Shown here: positions 45,963-54,723 of the stretch, in pieces
Layout of the letters: each line of letters begins with the position of its first letter
How positions within the stretch are numbered: the first letter of the stretch is position 1
Assembly: GCF_001558155.1 (NCBI RefSeq)
Contig: NZ_LOAS01000008.1
Coordinates: 62,001-126,000 of the forward strand
Reading direction: 5' to 3'
Length of the DNA: 64,000 nt
From: Aliiruegeria sabulilitoris
GTDB lineage: Bacteria > Pseudomonadota > Alphaproteobacteria > Rhodobacterales > Rhodobacteraceae
Notes under the pieces: generated by a model
Databases searched by the model: none
Told to the model about the DNA's origin: nothing
What the model saw: the letters and a program-made list of their open reading frames with translations, nothing else
Translations under genes and position numbers: made by a program

Positions 45963-45988
45963 CGCCCCGGCCTGATTAGGCCGGGGCG
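45963..45988 (+). terminator. Terminator of acnA
   Basis: A perfect 11-bp stem, CGCCCCGGCCT with AGGCCGGGGCG around a GATT loop, 30 bp after the acnA stop, followed by CTCTCGTCTC rather than a pure T-run. Confidence 0.82.
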
Positions 45989-46049
45989 CTCTCGTCTCTA
46001 GTGCACCGCAAAACCGTTGTTCCGCCGGCGCGTCTTTTCGATGGCCCTG

Positions 46050-46301
46050 TTACAGGGGACGTCCGTCATAATCCCCGTCCCGGTTCCAATGGCCGATCAC
46101 ATGCCGAAACTGGCGGTTTCCGTTGCGGGCATTGTCATGAATATGCACCCGGTCGATTGACCCCGACCGATACCGCCGCTCGACCGAATAGGATCGCTGC
46201 CTGGTCTGTCCGGGATTGACCCCGGCATTCGCCGCGCGGTCCGCAACTGTTTCAAAAGTACGTTGGTAGTTGGTATTTCCGTCATATGGACGATCTGACA
46301 T
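46050..46301 (-). CDS. Small hypothetical protein, arginine/histidine/aspartate-rich
   Basis: An 83-residue polar protein (begins MSDRPYDGNTNYQRTF, ends GHWNRDGDYDGRPL) with no signal peptide, membrane helix or family I recognise. The reason to believe in it is the good ribosome site (AAGGA, with GGGAGG further upstream) before the ATG at 46301 and the balanced, non-repetitive composition. It could be a DNA- or nucleic-acid-associated small protein, but that is a guess. Confidence 0.5.
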   Translation of the reverse strand: MSDRPYDGNTNYQRTFETVADRAANAGVNPGQTRQRSYSVERRYRSGSIDRVHIHDNARNGNRQFRHVIGHWNRDGDYDGRPL

Positions 46302-46480
46302 GCGTTTCCTTGCCTCCCAATAAAGGTGGTTGTCCTGTCTTTGCGCCCTTTCAGCCTAGAAGCAGGTTGTCCTTGCGTCAATTTCCAGATTGCAGGGGCC
46401 AACTGATCCCGGGATGGCGCTTCGACAAACGCCAATGCCCCCCCGATTGCACGCAGCGCGCGAAGGGCTAAGGTGCCGCC

Positions 46481-47041
46481 ATGATCGTTCCCTTGCTGCT
46501 TTTCCTGATCGCTTTCGCGGCCGCAATCCTCTCCTTTCTGCGTCCTGAACTCGGCGACCTGCTCCTGGTTGCCGGACCTGCGGCGTTGGCAAGCCTCTAC
46601 CTCTTGGTCCGGGCCATTCTGGGCCGAGGGCACCCGGCGAACGTGGTCGTTCTGGATGGTTCGAACGTCATGCATTGGAAGGATGGCGAGGCCCGCCTGG
46701 AAACGGTACGCGAAGTGATCGACCGCCTCACCGCGCTCGGTTTGAGGCCAGGCGTCGTTTTCGATGCCAATGCCGGCTACAAGCTCGAGGGCCAATATCG
46801 CGGAGACAAGGCGCTGGCGCGCCAGCTCGGCCTGCCCCCGAGCAGGGTCCTGGTCGTGGACAAGGGTGTCCCGGCCGACCCCGTCCTGCTTGGCGCGGCG
46901 CGCGATATGGGCGCACGCGTCATCAGCAATGACCGGTTCCGAGATTGGGCGGACGAGTACCCGGAACTGAGGCAGCCGGAGCATGTCATCCGCGGCGGCT
47001 ACCGGGATGGAAAGGTCTGGCTATCGGTGGACCCGCGCTGA
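46481..47041 (+). CDS. Membrane-anchored NYN/Zc3h12a-type ribonuclease domain protein
   Basis: A 186-residue protein with two N-terminal hydrophobic helices (IVPLLLFLIAFAAAILSFL and LLLVAGPAALASLYLLV) and a NYN (PIN-like) domain from about residue 58: VVLDGSNVMHWKDG, PGVVFDANAGYKL, PADPVLLGAARDMGARVISNDRFRDW. The acidic residues DGSN, DAN, D(P)V and NDRFRDW are those expected to bind metal in this nuclease fold. Role unknown; the fold suggests RNA cleavage at the membrane. It converges with ccdA, with 10 bp between. Confidence 0.83.
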   Translation: MIVPLLLFLIAFAAAILSFLRPELGDLLLVAGPAALASLYLLVRAILGRGHPANVVVLDGSNVMHWKDGEARLETVREVIDRLTALGLRPGVVFDANAGYKLEGQYRGDKALARQLGLPPSRVLVVDKGVPADPVLLGAARDMGARVISNDRFRDWADEYPELRQPEHVIRGGYRDGKVWLSVDPR

Positions 47042-47051
47042 TCGCGACCCG

Positions 47052-47804
47052 TCAACCGAGCTGTGCCAACGCCGGGAAAGTCTCCAGCAGCCAATAGGAG
47101 AACTGGCTGAAGCCGCCCGTCAGCATCAGCAATCCGATGGTCCAGAGCAGCAACCCCATGATCCGTTCGATCTGCGCCATGTGCCGCTTCATCCAGGCCA
47201 TAACGCCCGTCAGGCTTGGGAAAAACGCCGCGACGAGCAGAAACGGGATGCCAAGCCCCGCCGCATAGACCGCCAGCAGCAGCGTGCCGCGCGTGATGCT
47301 CGCCTCGGAGGCCGCCAACGACAGGATCGCCCCGAGCTGCGGCCCGATGCAAGGTGTCCACCCGAAGGCGAAGGCGAGCCCAAGGATATAGGCGCCAAAG
47401 GCGGAGCCGCCCCGGTCGCCCGCATCTAGCCGCGCTTCGCGCTCCAAAAAGGGAATGCGAATAATGCCAAGGAAATGTAGCCCGAAAAACATCACCAGCA
47501 GGCCCGCGAGCGTGTTGAAAACCTGCTGGTTCTGAAGAAAGAACGCACCAAATGCCGAGGCCGTGAAGCCCAGGAACAGGAACACGGTCGACAGCCCCAT
47601 CACGAAGAACAGGGCTGTCAGGATCACCCGCCGCCGTCCCGTGCCGCCGTCGCTCATGTCGGACATGGAGATGCCGCCCATATAGGCCAGGTAAGGCGGT
47701 ACGATCGGCAACACGCAAGGGCTCAGAAACGAGATCAACCCCGCCACGAGGGCAATCGCCATGGCCGGCAAAAGCGCGGCGTCGATGATTTCAAATCCGA
47801 ACAT
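47052..47804 (-). CDS. ccdA: CcdA-family thiol-disulfide transporter
   Basis: A 250-residue protein with six membrane helices, matching CcdA/DsbD transmembrane domains: GLISFLSPCVLPIVPPYLAYMGG carries the first conserved cysteine with flanking prolines, and FAFGWTPCIGPQLGAILSLA the second. Known role: passes reducing power across the inner membrane, typically for cytochrome c maturation. GAAAGGAGAGG lies before the ATG at 47804. No other ccm genes are adjacent. Confidence 0.93.
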   Translation of the reverse strand: MFGFEIIDAALLPAMAIALVAGLISFLSPCVLPIVPPYLAYMGGISMSDMSDGGTGRRRVILTALFFVMGLSTVFLFLGFTASAFGAFFLQNQQVFNTLAGLLVMFFGLHFLGIIRIPFLEREARLDAGDRGGSAFGAYILGLAFAFGWTPCIGPQLGAILSLAASEASITRGTLLLAVYAAGLGIPFLLVAAFFPSLTGVMAWMKRHMAQIERIMGLLLWTIGLLMLTGGFSQFSYWLLETFPALAQLG

Positions 47805-47921
47805 GTCCTCTCCTTTCACACCGCTCTAGACGCTCGCGCGCAAAAGGTCACGGCCCCAGCGGTCACATTGGCGTGGATGTCCTGTAGACGCCACGCCGAT
47901 CTGGCCCTAGACATTTTCCCC

Positions 47922-48152
47922 ATGAAGGATCCGACCACGCTCGACGCCCGCGGCCTGCTCTGCCCCTTGCCGGTTCTGAAGGCCCGCAAGGCGCTCAAAC
48001 CCTTGCCCGATGGCGCCGAACTTCTCGTTCTGGCGGACGATCCGGCCGCCGTGATCGACTTCCCGCATTTCTGCACCGAAGCCGGCCACGCGCTGCTGGA
48101 GCAGTCAGAGCGCGCAGGTCACCTGGAATTCCATATTCGCAAGGGCGGCTGA
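47922..48152 (+). CDS. TusA-family sulfurtransferase
   Basis: A 76-residue protein with the TusA/SirA motif LDARGLLCPLPVLKARKAL, whose cysteine carries the persulfide, and DDPAAVIDFPHFCTEAGHALL. Known members move sulfur for tRNA thiolation, molybdenum cofactor synthesis or sulfur oxidation; which applies here is not shown. It is divergent from ccdA and 19 bp upstream of the FAH-family gene, so the latter may be co-transcribed. Confidence 0.88.
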   Translation: MKDPTTLDARGLLCPLPVLKARKALKPLPDGAELLVLADDPAAVIDFPHFCTEAGHALLEQSERAGHLEFHIRKGG

Positions 48153-48171
48153 CCGCCCGGGAGGAAAAACC

Positions 48172-49014
48172 ATGAAGTTTTGCCGAATCCGCACCGAGAC
48201 CGGCACCATCCCCGCCGCCATTGACGCCGAAGGGACGGCGCGCAGCCTTGCCGGGCTCATGCAAGACCTGAGCGCCGACTCCCTCGCCGAGGGCAAACTG
48301 GCCAGCGTCACCGAAGCCGGCCTCGCCGCCCTGCCCGCCCTCAACGCCCCGGACTACGCGCCGATCCTGTCGGATATTCGACGCATCTTCTGCATCGGGC
48401 TGAACTATTCCGATCACGCCGAGGAAGCCGGCATGGCGATCCCCGAACAGCCGATCCTGTTCATGAAGGTCTGCCCGGCTACCGGCGCCAATGATCCGGT
48501 GACCGTCCCCAAGGGATCCCAGAAAATGGACTGGGAGGTCGAGCTTGGCGTCGTCATCGGCAAGAAGACGCAACACGTCTCCGTCGAGGACGCGCTGGAC
48601 CATGTCGCCGGCTACTGCGTGGTCAACGACCTCTCCGAACGCAGCTACCAGATCGAGCGCGGCGGCCAGTGGGTGAAGGGCAAATCCTGCGACGGCTTCG
48701 GCCCGGTTGGCCCCTGGCTCGTCACCGCCGACGAGGTGCCCGACCCGCAGGCGCTCGACATGTTCCTCGACGTGAATGGCGAGCGCTGCCAGACCGGAAA
48801 CACCGCCACGATGATCTTCGGCGTGGCCGAGATCATCAGCCACCTGAGCGAATTCATCACGCTCATGCCGGGTGACATCATCTCCACCGGCACCCCCCCG
48901 GGCGTCGGCATGGGCATGAAACCGCAGCGCTTCCTGCGCCCCGGCGACACCATGCGCCTCGGCATCGAAGGGCTCGGCGAACAGAACCAGTCCGTGAAAG
49001 CCTGGAGCGCCTAG
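48172..49014 (+). CDS. Fumarylacetoacetate hydrolase-family protein
   Basis: A 280-residue FAH-fold enzyme: IFCIGLNYSDHAEEAG, then the metal-binding acidic residues in MDWEVELGVVIGKK, GYCVVNDLSERSYQ, KSCDGFGPVGPWLV and the C-terminal GDIISTGTPPGVG. Known reactions of this branch are hydrolysis or decarboxylation of acylpyruvates and related 2-keto acids or sugars. GGAGGAAAAACC precedes the ATG. The catabolic pathway is not evident from neighbours, though an aminotransferase follows 80 bp downstream. Confidence 0.9.
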   Translation: MKFCRIRTETGTIPAAIDAEGTARSLAGLMQDLSADSLAEGKLASVTEAGLAALPALNAPDYAPILSDIRRIFCIGLNYSDHAEEAGMAIPEQPILFMKVCPATGANDPVTVPKGSQKMDWEVELGVVIGKKTQHVSVEDALDHVAGYCVVNDLSERSYQIERGGQWVKGKSCDGFGPVGPWLVTADEVPDPQALDMFLDVNGERCQTGNTATMIFGVAEIISHLSEFITLMPGDIISTGTPPGVGMGMKPQRFLRPGDTMRLGIEGLGEQNQSVKAWSA

Positions 49015-49093
49015 GCTCATCATCTGTTCAAAAATATCCTCGCCGAAGGCAGGTCGCGCCAGCGGCCTTCCCGCGAGCAGTAAAGGAACAACC
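49015..49093. repeat. Spacer with dispersed intergenic motif
   Basis: It contains ATCTGTTCAAAAATATCCTC at 49022-49041, almost the same as 30662-30681 and related to 8550-8569, after which the copies diverge. Confidence 0.5.
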
Positions 49094-50266
49094 ATGCAGA
49101 CAATCGCGGGCTTTGACCGTATCGGCGAGGAAAACGCCTTCGCCGTTCTGGCGCGCGCAGGCCAGCTTGCCGCGCAGGGCAAGGACATCATCAATCTCGG
49201 CATCGGCCAGCCGGATTTCCCGACGCCGCCCAATATCGTCGAGGCTGCAATCAAGGCCCTCAAGGACGGCCAGCACGGCTATACCCCGGCGGTCGGCATC
49301 CCGCCGCTTCGCGCAGCCGTCGCCGCCGACCTGCATCGCCGCTTCAACGCGGAGGTGAACCCCGACAACGTCATCGTTGTGCCGGGCGGCAAGGTCACCA
49401 TGTTCTCCGCCATCCTGATGTTCGGCGAGCCGGGCGCGGATATCCTCTATCCCGATCCCGGCTTTCCGATCTATCGCTCGATGATCGAGTTTACCGGCGC
49501 CCGCCCCATCCCGGTGCCCATCCGCGAGGAGAACGGCTTCGGCTTCTCGGCGGAGGAGACGCTCGCGCTGATCACGCCCGAGACACGCCTGCTCATCGTC
49601 AACTCGCCCGCCAACCCCTGCGGCGGCGTCACGCCCAAGGCCGAGGTCGACAAGCTCGTCGCGGGCCTCGCCGCGCATCCTCAGGTCGCGATCCTGTCGG
49701 ACGAGATCTACGACCAGATGCTCTATGACGGCGAGCAACACGTCACCCTGCTCGACTATCCCGAGATCCGCGACCGCCTGATCCTGCTCAATGGCTGGTC
49801 CAAGACTTATGCCATGACCGGCTGGCGGCTGGGCTATTCCGTCTGGCCGGACGGGCTCTATGACAAGGTGCGCAAGCTCGCGGTCAACGCCTGGTCCTGC
49901 GTCAACGCACCTGCGCAATTCGCCGCCCTCGAAGCTTTGACCGGCCCGCAGGACGCGGTGGCCACGATGCTGGCGGAATTCGACAAGCGCCGAACGCTCG
50001 TGGTGGACGGCCTCAACGCCCTCCCCGGTGTTAGCTGCATCACGCCCAAGGGTGCCTTTTATGCCTTCCCGAATGTCGGCGAGACCGGCTGGAAGGCCAA
50101 ACCGCTCGCCTCTGCCCTTCTGGAAGAGGCCGGCGTGGCCACCATCGGCGGGCCGGATTTCGGCGTGCTGGGCGAGGGCTATATTCGACTGAGCTATGCC
50201 AACTCGGCGGAAAACATCTCCCGCGCACTGGACCGCATGGGAGAATTCCTGAGCCGGAAAGGGTAA
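49094..50266 (+). CDS. PLP-dependent class I/II aminotransferase
   Basis: A 390-residue fold-type I aminotransferase: NLGIGQPDFPTPPNIVEAA, a glycine-rich cofactor loop (VVPGGKVTMFSAI), NSPANPCGGVTPKAEV, ILSDEIYDQMLYDG and the PLP lysine in NGWSKTYAMTGWRLGY, with a C-terminal arginine in YIRLSYANS. Aspartate-type subfamily by pattern; the substrate is unproven. AAAGGAACAACC precedes the ATG. It may be in the same transcription unit as the FAH-family gene upstream. Confidence 0.92.
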   Translation: MQTIAGFDRIGEENAFAVLARAGQLAAQGKDIINLGIGQPDFPTPPNIVEAAIKALKDGQHGYTPAVGIPPLRAAVAADLHRRFNAEVNPDNVIVVPGGKVTMFSAILMFGEPGADILYPDPGFPIYRSMIEFTGARPIPVPIREENGFGFSAEETLALITPETRLLIVNSPANPCGGVTPKAEVDKLVAGLAAHPQVAILSDEIYDQMLYDGEQHVTLLDYPEIRDRLILLNGWSKTYAMTGWRLGYSVWPDGLYDKVRKLAVNAWSCVNAPAQFAALEALTGPQDAVATMLAEFDKRRTLVVDGLNALPGVSCITPKGAFYAFPNVGETGWKAKPLASALLEEAGVATIGGPDFGVLGEGYIRLSYANSAENISRALDRMGEFLSRKG

Positions 50267-50547
50267 CAGCGCCAGCGGGTCTGTTTCCAGCTTGGCCGAC
50301 GGGAGCTTCGCGTTGCCGTCATTGGGTTGACTGCGCAAGTTCGCTGACGCCTCACCAGCAACAGCGAGCCGCCGGTTTCCGGCCGGAGGTCGAAGGAAAA
50401 CCTGTCCAAGACAACGCCACGGAGCCCAATTGGATACGACATTCGATGATCGAATTCCGGATTCAGAGGGTTATCTTGAAAACCGGGCTGGCCATGCTCC
50501 AGCGTTGAATGCGACGATACCCTGACTGATCGAACTCGGAGCGGGAC

Positions 50548-52089
50548 ATGCGGCTGATCAAGGTATCTCTCTATTTCATCGCGGCCATCGCGATTTGCGT
50601 GATCGGGCTGAAACTGGCGTTTCCCCTGCCGAGCACCAATTTCTCCGAACCTGTCGAAATGCAGCCTGCATCCTGGTCTGGACCGCTCGGCAGCACCATC
50701 CAGCCCGCGCTGGAGCGCAATCCCGGGCTGGATGGCGTGCGTCCTCTGGGAGATGGGCGCGCGGCTTTTGCGGCGCGGGTCATTCTCGCACGGCAAAGCA
50801 TCTCATCCATCGATGCGCAATATTACATCTGGCAGGATGACGTTACCGGCCTGATGCTCCTTGACGAACTTCGCTCGGCCGCCGAACGCGGTGTGCGGGT
50901 GCGCCTTCTGGTTGACGACAACGGTATTTCCGGGCTGGACGCGTTGTTGGCGGAACTGGACGCATTGCCGACCGCCAACGTGCGCATTTTCAATCCTTTC
51001 ACGCTCCGTGACCCCAAATTGCTGTCCTACGCCTTTGATTTCACGCGCCTGAACCGGCGCATGCACAACAAGTCCATGACCTTCGACGGTGTCGCCACGA
51101 TTGTCGGGGGCCGCAATATTGGCGACATCTATTTCGACTACGGATCGGGAACGCATTACCTTGATGTCGATACCATCGCGATTGGTCCCATCGTCGACGA
51201 GGTGTCGGACTCTTTCGATGCCTACTGGAACAGCGATTCCGTCTACGATGCCGAACTTTTTCTGGAGCCATCCGAGGAGGAACGCATAGAGGCCCTGGCT
51301 GAAGCCGCGCGCCAATCGGCTGCAGGCGCGGGCTATCAGAAAGCTGTTCTTGAGAACGAGCTCATCGACCGACTTGCCGCCCGAGAACTCCCGTTCGAAT
51401 GGAGTGAGGTTACGCTCTTCGTCGATGACCCGGCCAAGGGGCTGGGACAGGTCGAGAGCGGGGAATTGATGGTCGAGCGCCTGATCGACTTCGCGAAGGC
51501 TTCCAAGAGCTCCCTCGATCTCGTCTCGGCCTATTTCATTCCCGGCGACCGAGGAGCCGAAATCCTGGAGGGGTTGGCTCGCTCCGGGGTGACGGTTCGA
51601 GTTTTGACAAACTCGCTCGATGCGACAGACGTGATGCCGGTGCATGCCGCCTACATGGGGTATCGGGACGGCCTGCTGGAGAGCGGCGTGGAGCTTCTGG
51701 AGCTTCGAGCCCTTCGAAAGGAACATCGTGAGCGCAGTTTGCCCGAGTTACTGGCGGGCTCTGCGTCGGGCCTGCACGCGAAAATGTTCGGCTCCGACGG
51801 AAAACGGGCGTTCATCGGATCCTACAATCTTGACCCGCGTTCCGCGCGCCTGAACACGGAGATGGGCTTGCTGATCGAAAGCCCCACGATCGCCGCCACG
51901 CTCGCCGCGCAACTGGACAACACCGACTCCACATATCGCGTCGAAAGGACGGATAACGGTGACCTCGTTTGGATCGAGGAAGACAATGACGGAACCTCCA
52001 CGACGCATAGCGTCGAGCCGGAAACCAACGGGTTTCAACGCGCCCTGACCTCTGTTGTCAGGTGGTTGCCGGTCGAATGGATGCTGTAA
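50548..52089 (+). CDS. Phospholipase D-family protein (cardiolipin synthase-like)
   Basis: A 513-residue protein with an N-terminal membrane anchor (LYFIAAIAICVIGLKLAF) and two HKD phosphodiesterase motifs: MHNKSMTFDGVATIVGGRN (His173, Lys175, Asp180) and LHAKMFGSDGKRAFIGSYN (His410, Lys412, Asp417). Known reactions are phosphatidyl transfer or phospholipid hydrolysis; members with this layout (YmdC/ClsC-like) make cardiolipin. The 281 bp before it hold no gene. CGGAGCGGG precedes the ATG. Confidence 0.9.
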   Translation: MRLIKVSLYFIAAIAICVIGLKLAFPLPSTNFSEPVEMQPASWSGPLGSTIQPALERNPGLDGVRPLGDGRAAFAARVILARQSISSIDAQYYIWQDDVTGLMLLDELRSAAERGVRVRLLVDDNGISGLDALLAELDALPTANVRIFNPFTLRDPKLLSYAFDFTRLNRRMHNKSMTFDGVATIVGGRNIGDIYFDYGSGTHYLDVDTIAIGPIVDEVSDSFDAYWNSDSVYDAELFLEPSEEERIEALAEAARQSAAGAGYQKAVLENELIDRLAARELPFEWSEVTLFVDDPAKGLGQVESGELMVERLIDFAKASKSSLDLVSAYFIPGDRGAEILEGLARSGVTVRVLTNSLDATDVMPVHAAYMGYRDGLLESGVELLELRALRKEHRERSLPELLAGSASGLHAKMFGSDGKRAFIGSYNLDPRSARLNTEMGLLIESPTIAATLAAQLDNTDSTYRVERTDNGDLVWIEEDNDGTSTTHSVEPETNGFQRALTSVVRWLPVEWML

Positions 52090-52217
52090 GGTAAGGGAAC
52101 GGCGTTGTCGTGAGCGGGAACTCGGGAATGTCCGGTCCTTGATTGCGCGATGAAAAACGCGGCCATGGCCGAGGATGGCGGCAAGGCCAGTCACGCGGGC
52201 GCACATGATGCCCGCCC

Positions 52218-53540
52218 CTAGCGCGCCAGCACCAGCTCCGCCTTCAGCCCGCCCATCTCCTCGCTCTCGCCCAGCCGCAACGTCCCGCCATGGCGACGGG
52301 CTATGTCCTGCGCGATGGCCAGCCCCAACCCGACGCCGGAGCCGCGATCCTGGTTTCGGGACGGGTCGAGCCGGGCGAAGGGTTTCATCGCCTCATCGCG
52401 GAACTCTTCGGGAATGCCCGGCCCGTCATCCTCGACACAATAGATCACCCGCCGCTCCGTCAGCTCCACCGACACCCGCGCCTTCCCCGCATAGCGGATG
52501 GCATTGCCGACCAGGTTGCTCAGCGCGCGTTCCACCGCCGCGCGGCGCAGAATGAGAATTGGCTGCTCCTCGGGCACCTTCCAGAGTTCGACCGAACCGC
52601 CCTGTCTTTGCGCTTTCTCCACGACCAGTCGAGCGATCTCCTGCGGCACGACGGATTCGGGATCGTCAAGCTGGTCGGAGCGGGCGAAATCGAGAAAGGA
52701 ATCGATCAGCATCTCCATCTCAGCCACATCTTGTTGCAGAGCCGCGGTCTCCTCGTCTTCGGGCATCATCGACAGGGTGAGCTTCATCCGCGTCAGGGGG
52801 GTCCGCAGGTCATGACTCACCCCCGACAGCATCAGTGTGCGCTGCTCGATCTGCCGCAGGATCCGGCCGCGCATATCGAGGAAAGCGCGCCCCGCCGCCC
52901 GCACTTCCAGCGCGCCCGAGGTTTTGTAATGCACCACCTGCCCCTTGCCGAAGGCCTCGGCGGCATCCGCGAGCCGCGTGATCGGCCGCAGCTGGTTGCG
53001 CAGGTAGAGAAAGGCGATGGACGCCATAAGCACCCCGATCGTGGCCATCAGAACGAGGAACTGGTGCGGGTTGGACGCCGAAGCGCGTTGCCGGCGGAAC
53101 CGTATATCGACCGGGCCTTTCGTTGTCCCGATCTGCACCTGCACCCACCGGCTCGAGCCGCTCAGATCCACGGCGCGGACATCGTCGATCCCATCGCGCA
53201 AGGTCTTTACCACCTCCAGCCCGGAGACGTCGTAGAACACCCTCTGAACGCCCTCGCGATCTTCCGACGCGGGATAGACATCCATATTGAGCGTGTCCAC
53301 AAGCGAGGCGATGTCCGCCATCCCGGCTTCCATGTCCGGCGCGCCGTCGATCAGTTCGACAATCTCGCGCAGTTCCAGCACGACGCCATTTGTAAGCTGC
53401 CGCGTCACGTCCTCGAAATGCCGCTGGATGAAAACGACCGAGACCACCACGACCAAGACCGCGATGGGCACGACCAGAATGAGCGCCGCACGTCCGTAGA
53501 GGCCACGCGGCATGGAACGTTTGAGCCAGCCGAATTTCAT
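52218..53540 (-). CDS. EnvZ-like sensor histidine kinase
   Basis: A 440-residue kinase with a first membrane helix (LILVVPIAVLVVVVSVVFI), a periplasmic region of about 110 residues, a second helix (FLVLMATIGVLMASIAFLYL), a HAMP region (RNQLRPITRLADAAEAFGKG), the dimerisation helix with phosphoacceptor His243 (GVSHDLRTPLTRMK) and an HATPase domain (NLVGNAIRYAG, DDGPGIPEE, GSGVGLGLAIAQDIA). It resembles the osmosensor EnvZ. No response regulator gene is adjacent on either side, so its partner must lie elsewhere. Confidence 0.92.
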   Translation of the reverse strand: MKFGWLKRSMPRGLYGRAALILVVPIAVLVVVVSVVFIQRHFEDVTRQLTNGVVLELREIVELIDGAPDMEAGMADIASLVDTLNMDVYPASEDREGVQRVFYDVSGLEVVKTLRDGIDDVRAVDLSGSSRWVQVQIGTTKGPVDIRFRRQRASASNPHQFLVLMATIGVLMASIAFLYLRNQLRPITRLADAAEAFGKGQVVHYKTSGALEVRAAGRAFLDMRGRILRQIEQRTLMLSGVSHDLRTPLTRMKLTLSMMPEDEETAALQQDVAEMEMLIDSFLDFARSDQLDDPESVVPQEIARLVVEKAQRQGGSVELWKVPEEQPILILRRAAVERALSNLVGNAIRYAGKARVSVELTERRVIYCVEDDGPGIPEEFRDEAMKPFARLDPSRNQDRGSGVGLGLAIAQDIARRHGGTLRLGESEEMGGLKAELVLAR

Positions 53541-53581
53541 GCCACAACGCTAACGTTACGAATGCTTGAGAGGAACGGGAA

Positions 53582-54505
53582 ATGTCACGAGACCCGCGCT
53601 TTACCCAGCTGGAACCCGGACTGCGCCGCGTGGTGGCGCCCAACCCCTCGCCCATGACCTATCATGGCACCAACAGCTATGTCGTCGGCACGGGCGACGT
53701 GGCCGTGATCGACCCCGGACCCGCGATAGAGACCCATCTGGACGCGCTGCTCGCGGCGTTGGAGCCGGGCGAGCGCATCAGCCACATCTTCGTCACCCAT
53801 TCCCATCTCGATCATTCCCCCCTCGCCCGCCCGCTCGCCCAGCGGACCGGCGCGCCCGTCCTGGCCTTCGGTACGCATGAAGAGGGCCGCTCCCCGATCA
53901 TGGCAGAGCTTGCCGCGGAGGGCCTGCTAGGCGGCGGTGAAGGCATCGACACCGATTTCGCGCCAGATATCCGCCTCGCCGATGGTAAGACGGTCAGTTC
54001 GGGCGACTGGAGCCTGCAGGCGATCTGGACGCCCGGCCATATCGCCAACCACCTGAGCTTTGCCTGGAACGGGGCTCTCTTCACCGGCGACCACGTCATG
54101 GGCTGGGCCTCCTCGCTGATCTCGCCCCCCGATGGCGACCTGACCGCCTTCATGGCGTCGTGCGAAAAGCTCCGAGAGCGCAACGACAGGCGGTATTTTC
54201 CGGGTCACGGCGAAACGGTGGAGAATCCGCAGGAGCGGGTCACCTGGCTGATCCAGCACAGGCGCGAACGCGAGAAGCAGATACTCGACCATCTGTCCCG
54301 CGGCCCTTGCACGCTGGAAACGCTTGCGCGTGGCATCTATACCGATACGCCCGAGGCTCTCCTTCCTGCCGCCGCACGGAACGTGCTTGCGCATATTATT
54401 GATTTAAAACACAAAAAAATAGCATCAGCCTCATCACTTCCCAACGGGGAGATTTCGCTCGGGGATCCGGAAACCGGTGATCAGAACTTTACGGCAAATT
54501 CGTAA
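53582..54505 (+). CDS. MBL-fold hydrolase (LACTB2-like)
   Basis: A 307-residue metallo-beta-lactamase-fold protein with an intact metal motif: TNSYVVGTGDVAVIDPGP, FVTHSHLDHSPLA, WTPGHIANHLSFAW, FTGDHVMGW and YFPGHG. The C-terminal part (from HRREREKQILDHL) is the winged-helix-like extension found in LACTB2. Known relatives hydrolyse RNA or thioesters; the substrate here is unproven. It contrasts with the secreted MBL protein at 8622-9581, whose motif is altered. It is divergent from the histidine kinase (41 bp). Confidence 0.9.
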   Translation: MSRDPRFTQLEPGLRRVVAPNPSPMTYHGTNSYVVGTGDVAVIDPGPAIETHLDALLAALEPGERISHIFVTHSHLDHSPLARPLAQRTGAPVLAFGTHEEGRSPIMAELAAEGLLGGGEGIDTDFAPDIRLADGKTVSSGDWSLQAIWTPGHIANHLSFAWNGALFTGDHVMGWASSLISPPDGDLTAFMASCEKLRERNDRRYFPGHGETVENPQERVTWLIQHRREREKQILDHLSRGPCTLETLARGIYTDTPEALLPAAARNVLAHIIDLKHKKIASASSLPNGEISLGDPETGDQNFTANS

Positions 54506-54553
54506 AATCCCTCTGGACGCCCCCATCCCCTGTTGCTATATCGCCCCCCGTGT

Positions 54554-54628
54554 TCCGGCGTAGCTCAGCGGTAGAGCAGTTGACTGTTAATCAATTGGTC
54601 GTAGGTTCGATCCCTACCGCCGGAGCCA
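54554..54628 (+). tRNA. tRNA-Asn (GUU), with encoded CCA
   Basis: A 75-nt cloverleaf: acceptor TCCGGCG/CGCCGGA, D arm GCTC/GAGC, anticodon stem GTTGA/TCAAT with loop CTGTTAA (anticodon GTT), T arm GTAGG/CCTAC with TTCGATC loop, then G and CCA. Its 3' part is the attachment site of the island that follows. Confidence 0.98.
54613..54628 (+). repeat. attL: tRNA-Asn 3' end
   Basis: CCTACCGCCGGAGCCA, identical to the 16 bp at 61993-62008. The base before each copy differs (C versus G), which sets the repeat limit on the left. Confidence 0.88.
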
Positions 54629-54696
54629 TTTTTCTCGAGCTACCCCACTGAAAGCCTTGGAAACAAGGGCTTAGCGCTTCCCCTCGGGCTACTTTT

Positions 54697-54718
54697 GGGG
54701 ATACATCGGGGATACATC
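54697..54718 (+). repeat. Tandem GGGGATACATC repeats, candidate integrase arm sites
   Basis: Two adjacent direct 11-bp copies (54697-54707 and 54708-54718) just before the integrase start; a third GGGGATACAT stands at 61891-61900 near the other island end, same orientation. Confidence 0.55.
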
Positions 54719-54723
54719 GAACA

